A stretch of 64,000 nucleotides of DNA from Turnera subulata (lineage: Eukaryota; Streptophyta; Magnoliopsida; Malpighiales; Passifloraceae): the NCBI GenBank assembly GCA_028386065.3, contig JAKUCV010001361.1, positions 154,967 to 218,966 on the forward strand, given 5' to 3'. Position 1 is the stretch's first letter; every line of letters starts with the position of its first letter. Positions 45,892 through 57,465 of this stretch are shown one piece after another. The translations under genes were made by a program, and so were the position numbers. The notes under the pieces were generated by a model that saw only the letters and a program-made list of their open reading frames with translations, was not told where the DNA came from and made no database searches.

Positions 45892-46864
45892 TTATTTGTT
45901 CATTACACTAAACTTATATACAATTTTTGTTTGATTAATTAATAATTTAACCTTAGTTTAAAAGTTAAATTTTAGTCAATAAAACACTTAAGTTTGATAA
46001 TTTTGGTCAATTTATATCGTCGGGTAAAAATTGAATGGTTATATTCTCTCTCAAAAAAAAGTAAAAGAATATATAATGAAGAGGAGGGCATGACGCGTGG
46101 TATCATGTGATTTGTGAAATTATATATTACCTATTCAATTTTGACCCTATAAGATAAATGAGCTCACGAGAACATCCAACTATTCGCTTTGTGTTTACCA
46201 AAAAAAAAAAAAAACTATTCGCTTTGTTCCTTCACTCTCTCTCTTTTTTTTTTTTTTCTTTCCTTCTATTCTTCACCAACTAACTTCCCAAATTGAAATA
46301 CAAGGGCCTGATTAATCAATCATGCAAAACGCAGGGGCGAAATTGAGATTTAGCCTAATATTTCTTCTAGACTTATCTATGGATAAAACAACGGGATATA
46401 ATTATGGAGAAAAGCTCACCATATCACACTCACCCCTTCCATATCTTTATTTTGATTTTAATTAATAAGAAACTGAAACATACATCTTTTTCTTTCATGT
46501 CAGATCATGTAATAGTTTTCTCTGTTATCCGGCCCAATAGATTGATCGCAACATCACATTTTCTACTGACGTATATCCAATTGGTTGAAATTGTGACAAA
46601 ACATATGGACGATATAATCTGTATAATGCAACATCATTTGCTCTAGATGCAATGAAAACAAATGCTGTATTAATGGATTAAACAAATGGTTTTATTACAT
46701 AAGAATAAAACAAAGAGAGCACTCAAAAATATATAGGGTCAAATGATCCCGTCCTATACATATCACAACGAAAATCTAAAACCATGAGTGGAATAAAAAA
46801 GCACAAAATATAAATATAAATCAAAGCGCAGCAGAATCACAGACAGAAGAATCCCATCTTTTTC
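45892..46864. other. Intergenic region between the LINE and the CYSTM gene
   Basis: AT-rich, with no gene recognised. It includes the micro-insertion at 46178-46227 and the likely 3' UTR of the CYSTM gene (about 46700-46864). Confidence 0.5.
46178..46227 (+). repeat. 20-bp oligo(A)-tailed micro-insertion with 15-bp direct repeats
   Basis: AACTATTCGCTTTGT occurs at 46178-46192 and 46213-46227. The 20 bp between are GTTTACC followed by a run of A. This has the structure of a retrotransposed element reduced to its tail. Confidence 0.7.
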
Positions 46865-47541
46865 TCAGAAGCACGCGTCCAGTACACAACAGCAGCATAA
46901 TGCAGCACAACTGTATACGGCAAGATGGCAAAAACAATTATTAGAGAGAAATTAAAATGTAATACCAATATAGGAGAAGTTAATCAAACTATTGGAAAAT
47001 AACTAAAATCAAGAGGACGATTTCATTAATTACCATCCTTTCCAGAATCCATCACCCCTGGATTTGGTCTCCACTGGAACAGTAGCTTGTGGGTTGGCTT
47101 GAGCATCTTTGGTTGGGTAACCAGGTGGCGGTGGGGCTGCGTATGCATCCCCTGGGTATGCAGTTGATGGTGGAGGATATGAAACTAAAAAGTCACAAAA
47201 GATGATTTGATTAGTTCCTGTGATTAGAAACAATTCCTACCCAGAAATTATTTAGATTGTTGTTGTTTTGGAAACAAAAACTGGAAGGCATCAATGACCT
47301 CGCAATTGGGTAGTTCATAACAATTAAGGTTAGATAAGTCATATACATATACCACAGAGTCAGTTTTACAATATAGTAACTCGAGTTATCAAGCAAGCCT
47401 ACAAGTATATGATTGCCTTAATCAAGGGTAAGATACTGGCAAGGCTAGCTAGCTATAACACAGGATAATTTATGAAGAGGAAGACATGATCATGAGCAAG
47501 GGGTCATAGAAAAATTTACCTGGAGCCTGATTTTGAGTCAT
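46865..47541 (-). CDS. Small CYSTM (cysteine-rich transmembrane module) protein
   Basis: Three minus-strand exons, 47541-47520, 47184-47034 and 46910-46865, with GT-AG borders and matching phases, give 72 residues. The N-terminus MTQNQAPVSYPPPSTAYPG and the following Pro/Tyr/Gly-rich segment are cytosolic. The C-terminus is the CYSTM module (GFWKGWCCAALCCCCVLDACF): a Trp-anchored, Cys-rich, membrane-embedded end. Such tail-anchored peptides occur across eukaryotes and in plants are linked to stress tolerance and form homo- or heterodimers. The exon pattern, with a tiny first exon and the CYSTM core in its own last exon, is normal for the family. A TATATAAT box lies near 47743 on the gene's strand. 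Confidence 0.88.
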
Positions 47542-47875
47542 CTTGGAACAGAAGTACTACAATCGAACAAGCTTGAAGAAACACAAGCAGAAAAGGATCA
47601 AAAGTGAGTGGTCTGTAGAAGAAAAAGGGTGGTTTTGTAATGATGATACGGAGATGATGATGATGAGAGCTTAGGTGAGGACTAGAAAGTAGTTGAAGAC
47701 TTTGGTTTTAGGTGGGTTAGGCTTTGGACATAAGGGTTAGATTATATAGAAAACGACAGAGTCTACTACATTAATGAAGTTGTTCCCTTGGTTTCCTTAG
47801 CAGAGGAGAATAGCGAGGGCGGCAAAAACGCGTGGAATGATTTTTCCTTTTTCGTTTTGCAGATGCTAACCTTTA

Positions 47876-50608
47876 GGGCCCGTTTGGTTCGTGGGATTGT
47901 CTGGGATGGGATTGAGCCTGGGGTGGATCCCAGGGTGGGATGGGATTGAGCCCGGGATCAATCCCGGACCATCCTGTTTGGTTGCTGGGATTGGAATTGG
48001 GTCTGGGATGGGATTACATACCAAAATTGTGTTTGGTTTGTGGGTTTGGAATTAGATTAGATGATAATATGACCAGTTTGTCCTTGGGACTGAACTTGAT
48101 GTTTGGTTGCTGGGCTTGAATTTGGGATGGGTTTGTGATGAGTTTTGGAATTGTCATTTTGACTTTCCTTTTTAATTTTTTTATAGAATTGAATTTTTCT
48201 CTACATATATTATTATTTAAAACCAAAACCTCATTACATTAATTTTGTAATTGAATATGTAATTTTTTCACTAAGTATTATTTTTTTGGAACCAAGACAT
48301 CAATTCATAAAATTTTTTTAGTGACATGACTTTTTTCACATTATTATTTTTTAAAAGTAAAACATAATTTCATTAAAATGTGTATGGGCATAAAAATTGC
48401 ATTAAAATTAGATGGGTACGTAATTTTTTGACACTTACTCTTTTATGAAACCCAATCCAAATTGCATAATCACTCATAAAAAAACAATCGCAATGCAAAC
48501 AGAGAGAAGGAGAGGGAGAGGGATTGCAGAGGAAACAACAAGATTCTGGGCGAACAGCCTTCGGCTTTGCAAAACTAATTGTATATGCTAAAACAATACA
48601 GAAAACAGTGATGGAATGTCTAATTCACAGGTGGAATGCTATTCACATAAAATACAAAAATATGGAAGCAATGGAAACCTTTGAAGATTCCCCCAATACA
48701 TGCATGACTCCAGTAATCTATTGTATTAACTATTGATCCAATATGCAGGGCTGCAAATTCTACCTATCCATTAACCCATATTCTATCTTTTCTAGAATAC
48801 AAAGCATATTATGCCATCCCTCACGGTTCAAGCCCCTCAAATTCAAGGCCTGGGATACAAATAGCAGTCCTTGCAGCAGTTAGAGCAGTGGCAATTAGCT
48901 TCCATCATCTATGCACCATTCATAGCAGTCCAATCAACATGAACCAAATTGGCATCTTCTAGAATCTTGCTATTGANNNNNNNNNNNNNNNNNNNNNNNN
49001 NNNNNNNNNNNNNNNNNNNNNNNNNNNNNNNNNNNNNNNNNNNNNNNNNNNNNNNNNNNNNNNNNNNNNNNNNNNNNNNNNNNNNNNNNNNNNNNNNNNN
49101 NNNNNNNNNNNNNNNNNNNNNNNNNNNNNNNNNNNNNNNNNNNNNNNNNNNNNNNNNNNNNNNNNNNNNNNNNNNNNNNNNNNNNNNNNNNNNNNNNNNN
49201 NNNNNNNNNNNNNNNNNNNNNNNNNNNNNNNNNNNNNNNNNNNNNNNNNNNNNNNNNNNNNNNNNNNNNNNNNNNNNNNNNNNNNNNNNNNNNNNNNNNN
49301 NNNNNNNNNNNNNNNNNNNNNNNNNNNNNNNNNNNNNNNNNNNNNNNNNNNNNNNNNNNNNNNNNNNNNNNNNNNNNNNNNNNNNNNNNNNNNNNNNNNN
49401 NNNNNNNNNNNNNNNNNNNNNNNNNNNNNNNNNNNNNNNNNNNNNNNNNNNNNNNNNNNNNNNNNNNNNNNNNNNNNNNNNNNNNNNNNNNNNNNNNNNN
49501 NNNNNNNNNNNNNNNNNNNNNNNNNNNNNNNNNNNNNNNNNNNNNNNNNNNNNNNNNNNNNNNNNNNNNNNNNNNNNNNNNNNNNNNNNNNNNNNNNNNN
49601 NNNNNNNNNNNNNNNNNNNNNNNNNNNNNNNNNNNNNNNNNNNNNNNNNNNNNNNNNNNNNNNNNNNNNNNNNNNNNNNNNNNNNNNNNNNNNNNNNNNN
49701 NNNNNNNNNNNNNNNNNNNNNNNNNNNNNNNNNNNNNNNNNNNNNNNNNNNNNNNNNNNNNNNNNNNNNNNNNNNNNNNNNNNNNNNNNNNNNNNNNNNN
49801 NNNNNNNNNNNNNNNNNNNNNNNNNNNNNNNNNNNNNNNNNNNNNNNNTAACCAGCTAATAAAATTCCAAACCAGCAATACCCAGCAGCCAAAACCGATC
49901 AAATTAAACCAAATAAGTGAATAAGGGGAATTAAATTTCTTACCCGAGCAAGAGAGAGAAGCAATCTCGTCGAGCTCAGCCTCTAATCCACCTACAAAAA
50001 CCAAAAACAAAGTTGAATTAGGGTGGAATCATAAGTAAATGAACGGATAACAACAATTTTAGCATGTATTATAACCGAATTGAAGATTTTATTTCAAAAT
50101 CGAAAGCTAGGGTTTTTGGATATAAATTGGGGATTTCGACTTTTGGGGAAAGGATGGGGAAGAACGAGAGGAAAACGGTGCATGAGATGAAGAAGAAAGG
50201 ATGATGAAGATGATTTATGGCAAAAACACACACAACGCTCGACTGAATCGATGAATCGGGGGAGAAGAAAAAACGAGATAGAGGGAAGAAGAAAAAAAAC
50301 CTTGGAGAAGGAGAAGAGCGAGAACGTTAACGGGAAAGAAAAATGTGTTTATATGGACGGGGATATTTTCGTATTACAGGAAATTGAGCAGGGACATGCC
50401 CGTCCGTAAAAATCAATCCCTATCCCGGCTTTTCAATCCCGCGCCTCGTGGGTGAGTTGAAAAAGCGGGATTGAAGCCTCATATCCCGGGTTCATGGGAT
50501 TCAATCCCACCCCGATCCCAACCCCGCGTGTATTTTTTCTTCAACCAAACGCTGAGGTCGGGTTGAATCCCTATCCCGCGCCTCCAATCCCACTTTCCAA
50601 ACGGGCAC
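47876..50608. mobile_element. PIF/Harbinger-like DNA transposon, containing the assembly gap
   Basis: The left end GGGCCCGTTTGG and right end CCAAACGGGCAC are inverted repeats (10 of 12 match). The subterminal regions are also related: a GGGATTG/GGGATGGGATTGAG-rich left end faces a CAATCCC/ATCCCGCGCC-rich right end. A TTA lies immediately outside each end (47873-47875 and 50609-50611), the 3-bp target duplication typical of PIF/Harbinger. The inside is 2.7 kb including 872 unknown bases, so a transposase cannot be judged. The flanks of the gap show no recognisable DDE domain. Confidence 0.6.
48977..49848. other. Assembly gap (872 unknown bases)
   Basis: A run of N. Open frames reported across it are meaningless. 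Confidence 1.
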
Positions 50609-50611
50609 TTA

Positions 50612-51428
50612 TGTAATTTATGAATATGGTATCTTTCATTTAATTTCACTTCTTCACGGCTTGAATATTAAAAGTCAAGATGGAGGAAAAAGTGATTCCT
50701 AAAATTTTTACCACTGTTGTTTACTATTGTCAAAACTATCAAGAATATTTCAATTTTATGATACGTGCAGCTGCTATAGAGATATCAATTTATTTATGAC
50801 AAAAGTTGACATCTCATTTATTCACATAATTAGAGGTGGAAGGTTAGAAAAAAATTAAAGAAATTTGAAAAGGAAATGAGGAACCTTAAACGGCAATTTG
50901 TTCATGGAAAGTTTTCCTCCTTTTCGTAGAGATGTTTCGTAAATATAAAAGATCATTTTGTTTGGTTGAAAGAGGTGGCCTCTTATAATTTAGAAATGAA
51001 TGAAATGAAATGAATTTTCCATATTCTTCAACCCTGCTTTTGGAAAGTTTGAAAACTATTACCTCTTTATGATCGATACTAAATTATGGATGGTCACATA
51101 TTTCCTCTCTCACGTTGCTTCAAATATTTTACAGAAACAAATCTTGAAATATTTATTTAATTAGCACGTGCACTAGCTAATATATAGTGCTTTATACTTA
51201 AGAAATATTTTCTAAACCTACTTATAATGTAATTTTCCCCTATCTTTTAAGACTTCAAACTTGCAAATATATTCTACTTAAAAATATTTTTAAAATCTAT
51301 CTTCTAATGTAATTTTTCTTTAACTTTTAAAACTTTGAACATACAAAATCTGTTAGCCTAAATTCTGGGCCAACAAAATCAACACGATTACAAGCATTAA
51401 TTATTTTTTTTTTAAAAAAGGTAAAATG
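50612..51428. other. Intergenic AT-rich stretch
   Basis: No gene, repeat end or regulatory motif recognised. Confidence 0.5.
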
Positions 51429-54400
51429 TGAAACACCCAGACTACTATTTACCCAACAAACAGTGATTACCAACAACAGTGCCGACACGTGGCACAAACT
51501 GTGTAATACAACAGAGAATTGGCCCAACGGCCCAACAACACAAGCATAACACCCGACTTCGGGAATCTCAATAACGACAGCACAGCGGAAGCATTTATAA
51601 CTCAAAGACAACATATGCAAGCCCGACGCTACTAATGGATCCAAGTCCTGCCTGAGGGTACACTGCAGCTTGCCCCGTACGTTCCTGCACTACAAACAAC
51701 TCATCCTACGGGATGAAACCCCGCAGGCGAGGGGTGAGTCCGAAGTGCTCACCGACGAAGGATAAACAGAGATATATAATCAACCGTAATACTTTCGAAG
51801 TAAGCACCACAATCACAACAGTAAGCACAATCAATCACAACACAAGAAACTACCATAACCATTGTGCCAAGTCCAAAAGAATGCTTAATTATTTTTTTAT
51901 TACCAATTTTATCTTCCGGGCCCCGTCACTGGACAAGCTAGGGTCGTACCTGGTTATTAACTAATTCTGGATGCCAGGCCCAACCACAATCCGGGATCAA
52001 CATCCCAATATCACAAATCCGGGATCAACATCCCAATATCACAAATCCGGGATCAACATCCCAATATCACAAATCCGGGATCAACATCCCAATCAACCAA
52101 CCAACCGACCATGACACCACAGAACTAGTCTCTAACCATCTAGTCGTACCACTACTTCCCAAGTGACAATTATATCATCATCTCAAGTTCAATTCCAATT
52201 CCATTACCCTATCATCAATTACTCAACTTTTCATCTCAGATTATTTCTCAAGTTCATCCAGCCAGTAATTTCATATCACTGAATACTCATAACTAACAGC
52301 TCAATGGATTCTCACAATATCACAAACCAACAGCACATTTCAGTAACATCATGGCAAAATCCACAGCAAATAAATAGCAACAATATTCATCTACAGTTTC
52401 CATAGCAGTCATACAACAACCAACAAACGATTCGGCAGTTCAATCAAACAACAAAAATCAAACACAGTATTCATATCATCAATTAATCACAGCTTAACAG
52501 TTCAGCACTATTCAACACAGTATCCACGAGTCTAATCATAATCCAACAACAGCATCAACAATTCCACAACAATCAAATAACAGTCGATAATCAATTCAGC
52601 AGTTCAATCAAGCAACAAAAATCAAACATAGTATTACAGGCACATATCCAAGGTTATCCATCCTCACCTGATGTGTCTCTGAAACTGCTATCTGGTCAAA
52701 CCTCGATATGTACATATAGGAACACAATAATCACTTATAATGCACAACAAAATGATTATGCATGATACCGGTTTAACATTTATTAGACGGCTTTTCTGTT
52801 CATTTCAGTATTTCCATAATTATTTTATTACCCAACAGTTCATCCGACTTGGTGGTAATTAACCGATTAGATATTTCAAGTGGTTACATCAAACATATTT
52901 GTTTCTAAACCGATCACGAGCGTCCAAGCCGAGGCCCTTAGGCTACTTATGACAAGAAAGCATATATACGTACACTTATATGAAGTATATATTTAAGAAA
53001 ATATATTTGTAAATTAATCAAGTTATAACCCGTTAAATACTCATAGTCCATATGACGTAAATGATATCATTCCCAATTAAATACTAAATACTTATATGTT
53101 TTATAAACAATAATTATATAATAATGGAATCGATAAATACGTCAAAATATTATTTAAATAGTATATCCTATAATAACTAGTTTAATAGAAATTATCTCCA
53201 ATGGTATGAAATTAACATTGCCGGTGTATGGTATAAAATAATTACCACGTAATGTTGTAAATAAATACGTATACATATATGTGTTCGATAGAGTAAGATA
53301 ACACTAATAATACCATTATTACGTTAGTAAATACCCCGGTAAGTTACCAACTTAGCACAGCCATAAAATAGATTGTACGGTTATGTATATATTAGTCTTA
53401 TAAATACGTAGTTAAATCCAAATAAGATAATATCATTCTTAAACCTTAAATTAAATCATTAATTACTTATTTGTATATTTATATATATAGCCAAATTACG
53501 TAGTTATATCCCATAATTAAATTATGGCCTTGTATTATTCAGCCAACGGAGATACGGGTAGCAACATATAGTAGAATAAGGTAAATAAAGTAAGGTATGG
53601 CCTTTGATTGTTTTAGCACAAAAGATTTCTAATAGTAATACTCACTTAAACACAATTTATGTTATTTCGGAAATTAAAACTCGGTGGACCTTCACATTCG
53701 TTTAGCCCATCGGAAAGAATAAGGTAGCTTCAGATTAACTAAATGAAATGCTTAATTAAATTTAGATATTATGGCCTTTTATTATAATTAGCACAATCAA
53801 CATTAATAAAACTGAAATTAAATACAATGGGCCTTTCGCGAGCCCAGGCGAAACATAAATTAAATAGAACCGGTTAATTAATTACGATAGCCCTTTTTAG
53901 TAGCTCAATCGAAAATTACGTAAGAGCAGAAAATAAATAAATAATAATATAATTTAAAAGCATGAATTAAATAAAAGCATGATAAGATGAAATAAAGTAT
54001 AAAATAAAAATCATAAATTAGTTAAATTAAATCACTCAATTTTTATTAGCATCGTTTTAAAGTTCGACTCCGTTATTATAATTCGAGGCCCGATTTATGA
54101 TGCATATGGATGTCCAAGGCTCGGGTTTCCCCAAAGTCCGTTCCCGGGTTCGCCGGAAAATTCCCGGGACGTCGAAAACTTCGCCGGATTCCGGCGTACA
54201 CTGTTCACGCCAGCATCAAGACACCCACGTCCACTGTCACTGTTCCCCCAGCAGCAAATCAGGCCAATCCCACCATCATAGCACCAATCCGGCCACCAAC
54301 ACAAACACCATCCCCACGGCCACTCGTCGGTAACCGGTGTTCCACCACACAACGGCATCTACCGCCCCAAACACCAAAACCCAAAACCACAGCAGTCCCG

Positions 54401-55774
54401 CCGGCGACATCCTGCCCACACGCATCCACTTCGGCAATCGACCAAACACAGACCCAGAAACAACAAATCGAACCAACTCAGACACGAACCTTAGCTATTA
54501 GAATAAATTAAAACTAAGAGAAGAGAGGGAGAGGCGTAACCAAGACTCACCCAGCCTCGGTGTCGTCTTGGTGGAGGAGGAAGGAAGGATGGAGGCGCGT
54601 CGGCGCACCCACAGCGGCGGCGACGTGAGTTGCAGGGGAGAGGGAGAGAAGACGAGAGACTGAGAGAGGGCGGCGGTGCTTAAGAGGAGCAGCGGCGGCT
54701 CTTGCTCTGCACGGGTGAGGAGTCCGGGTAGCGACGGCGAAGAGTGGAGGAAGAGGGCGTCTCGGTGGAGGGCTGCAGAGGAGGAGGCGGTGGCGGCTCA
54801 GGAGGGGAAAAGCGAAGAGGCAGGCAGCGGATCCAGGCGACTCTGCTTGTCGGGTCGTCGGCTGGTCTCCAAGGAACGGCGTCCTGTAGCCGCGACAGGA
54901 GGAGGAGAAGGATAAAAGAGGAAGGAAGGGGACTTGGTGGTGCTGCATGTGGCGGTCGGAGGAGGGGAAAGGTGAGGTGGAAGTTGTAGGAGGGGGAGAT
55001 GGCAGAGGAAACGAATTGGAGCAGAGAAAATAATTGTGGAGGGAGATGATTGAGAGAGAGAGAGAGATGTGTGGGGAAGAGAAGATAAAGGAGAAGGAAC
55101 AAAGAAGAACAGAGAAGAAAAGATGGGGGCCGGCGGCTGGGAGAAATGGGGAAGAAGAAATGAGGAAAAAGAAAGCAAAAAGAAGAAGAAATAGGGCTCC
55201 ACACAACGGGTTGTCGGGCAAATTATTGGTGCCTTGCCGACACCAAAACGACGTCGTTTTGGACGTCTGCAAGCACCAGTCAGCAGCCCACAAACCCTTG
55301 GTCAAAACGCAGCATCTCCTGTGTTCTATGTTTTGGCTTCGCCAAAACTAGTCGTATCGATCGAAACTACACTAAACCTTGTGTTTTGACACTAACTTAA
55401 CCTTTGTAACATATAAACATAATCTAACAATTATTCTTTTATAAAATTTCAAAATAAATAACCAAAGATTAATTTATTAAATATCATGGAAATGAAAGAT
55501 GAAATTTTCTTTCTAAATTATAATTAGTAAATTATTGCAACATAATTATCATAGTAAAATAATATATTAACATTATAATTAATGTTTGATTAGAATTTAA
55601 CAATAATAATGATAATAACTATAATTTTGAGAGTAATAAAAATAGTAGTAAAGGTAGTAAAAATTGTCTCGATTTGGTAAAATTCTTGATTAACCGCGAT
55701 AAAATTTTATTCACCACCGTAAAAGTTAAAATAAAATAATAAAAATTATTAAAAATTTTACCCGGGTCGTTACA
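51429..55774 (-). mobile_element. Solo LTR of 4.3 kb (minus orientation)
   Basis: The element starts TGAAACACCCAGAC and ends ACCCGGGTCGTTACA. It is flanked by a perfect 5-bp duplication, AAATG (51424-51428 and 55775-55779). It is a longer, diverged relative of the solo LTRs at 2468-16837 and 59959-62747. It shares their ends, the GGGAT...ATCCC motif and a conserved block at about 51707-51756. Its inner part runs from a long AT-rich stretch (52700-54050) to GC-rich and purine-rich DNA (54100-55200). An 18-bp palindrome lies at about 55245-55262. No gag or pol remains. ORFs in the GC-rich part are not supported as genes. Confidence 0.88.
51991..52096 (-). repeat. 28-bp tandem repeat containing GGGATCAACATCCC
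   Basis: Nearly four copies of a 28-bp unit, each centred on the 14-bp interrupted palindrome. It is the local, homogenised version of the motif array in the related solo LTRs. Confidence 0.92.
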
Positions 55775-55838
55775 AAATGCGCCAAAACAAAAGACAACAA
55801 CTTTAACATGCTTTACAAAGAAATATAAATTTAAAAGA

Positions 55839-55891
55839 AAAACTTGGAATATATATATATTTTTTTTTTTGAGAAAACTTGGAATATATAT
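55839..55891 (-). repeat. 17-bp T-rich micro-insertion with 18-bp direct repeats
   Basis: AAAACTTGGAATATATAT occurs at 55839-55856 and 55874-55891. The insert, ending TTTTTTTTTTGAG, reads CTCAAAAAAAAAA on the minus strand. The AT-rich repeats leave the exact borders uncertain. Confidence 0.6.
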
Positions 55892-56126
55892 GCTATTTTG
55901 AATTTTCAACACCGTATTATACATGCTTAGGATCGAAGAAGAGCAGTCCTAGTATTAAAGATCACGGCACGGAATCTTCATAAATTAATCATTGAAAGTC
56001 CAGCCCACGCAAACCGTTTATGTCATATATCATATATGTCGATTAATCCCAAGTCATAGCTAATTAATTTATTCAATTAGTGGTTCCTCAAAAAAAATTC
56101 ATTCAATTAGTGTGTGTTCGTTGGGT

Positions 56127-56166
<40 letters not shown>

Positions 56167-57465
56167 GGGGGTTGGATTAGCTGCGCCTGTCCATTGCATG
56201 TATATACTATCTATACGAGTCACGGCTGGTGCAGATTTATCTTATCATATTCTTTTTTTTTTTTTTAAGAATCATCTTATCTTATGTTATGTATACGTGT
56301 CTTGTTTTTGCCTTCCCGTTTGTCCGTTCAACTAAGTCTTTGTTTTCATCGTAGACTAGGTTTGAAAGGAATGAGAATAAAAAAAGGGAAGACGCGTGTC
56401 CACACTCGCTGATTACGGCTGTTCCATTTCAATGACGTCTATCACCTCTCGCCGAAGCGACCCCGAGATTTTTTAAAAAAAAAATTCTTTTCTTCTGGTC
56501 GTGCACTGCGATTTTTTTTTTATCTTTTATCTTTTTTTGTTAATCCGAGAGAATCGAGATGCTAATCTGCTGCACCAATCCCACCTTTTATTGGACTGCT
56601 GCAGAATACTCCAAAACAACAAAAACAACTTTATCCAACTTGTCTTCAAAGTTTTTGGTACAAGAAATTGCCTTCGAAGTTTGTGGTCCGATGTCGGTTG
56701 GGTTAGAGCCCACAATAAACACCGACTTGGTATCAAGATCCAACCCAAAATTTTGCATTGATATAGCTCCAGCTGAAGCTAAGAATGAGCAAATGGCTTT
56801 TATTTTGACATATGTGGATCAAGAAAGTTATATTTGTGAAGAGATTTTTGTATACTGTTAATGTTAAGGATACCATTTCTTCAACTCCAAAGATGCAATT
56901 TTTATTTTTTTCCACTCAAAATAATTTAGCTATTCAAAATGATCGATACAAGGGTATAATGGAGTTGGAAATGTGAGAAGGGAGTGGGACGGGTTGCAAG
57001 CTTTGATCCTTCCTGAATAAATATTTAAATGCTCATTACATTACATTCACTGTTCAGCTCATCCATTTCAACTTGGTTGTGATAGGAGGAAGTATATTCT
57101 ATTAATCAATTCTTCTCTAATCTAAGTTCTATCATTAATATTACTACTACATCATCAAAACACAATGATGGAATAAAATAATCTCATGCTAAAGATTCAT
57201 ACGAAATATTGCTATTAATAAGCTTCAATAAAGAGAGAGTTCTCAATCAAATAGTATATTGAAACGTGCTCGAGATAATCATTATGGATGTCATCTAGAT
57301 TCTATTTTTACTTTGCTGAAAATGATTAATGCCACTTACTTACATCCAGGGCGGATCTCCGACCTTAGGTTGGAAATAACAACACACAACCACTAAACCA
57401 CCACCATACTACTAATATGCTTTCCATATATGTAGTATAAATTTGGATCAAGGGGGCCTGGCCAA
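55892..57465. other. Intergenic region with a poly-G run
   Basis: No gene recognised. It contains a micro-insertion with 12-bp direct repeats (56071-56112) and 38 consecutive G (56127-56164). Confidence 0.5.
56127..56164 (+). repeat. Run of 38 G
   Basis: An uninterrupted G homopolymer, preceded by GTGTGTTCGTTGGGT and followed by TTGGGGGTTGG. The true length may differ, because such runs are hard to sequence. Confidence 0.9.

Noticed and set aside
48909..50010. Frames of more than 300 codons across unknown bases
   Set aside because: They consist almost entirely of N translated as X.
54547..55305. A 252-codon Ser/Pro/Leu-rich frame on the minus strand
   Set aside because: Purine/pyrimidine-biased part of the 4.3-kb solo LTR. 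Several overlapping frames are equally long, and there is no domain.
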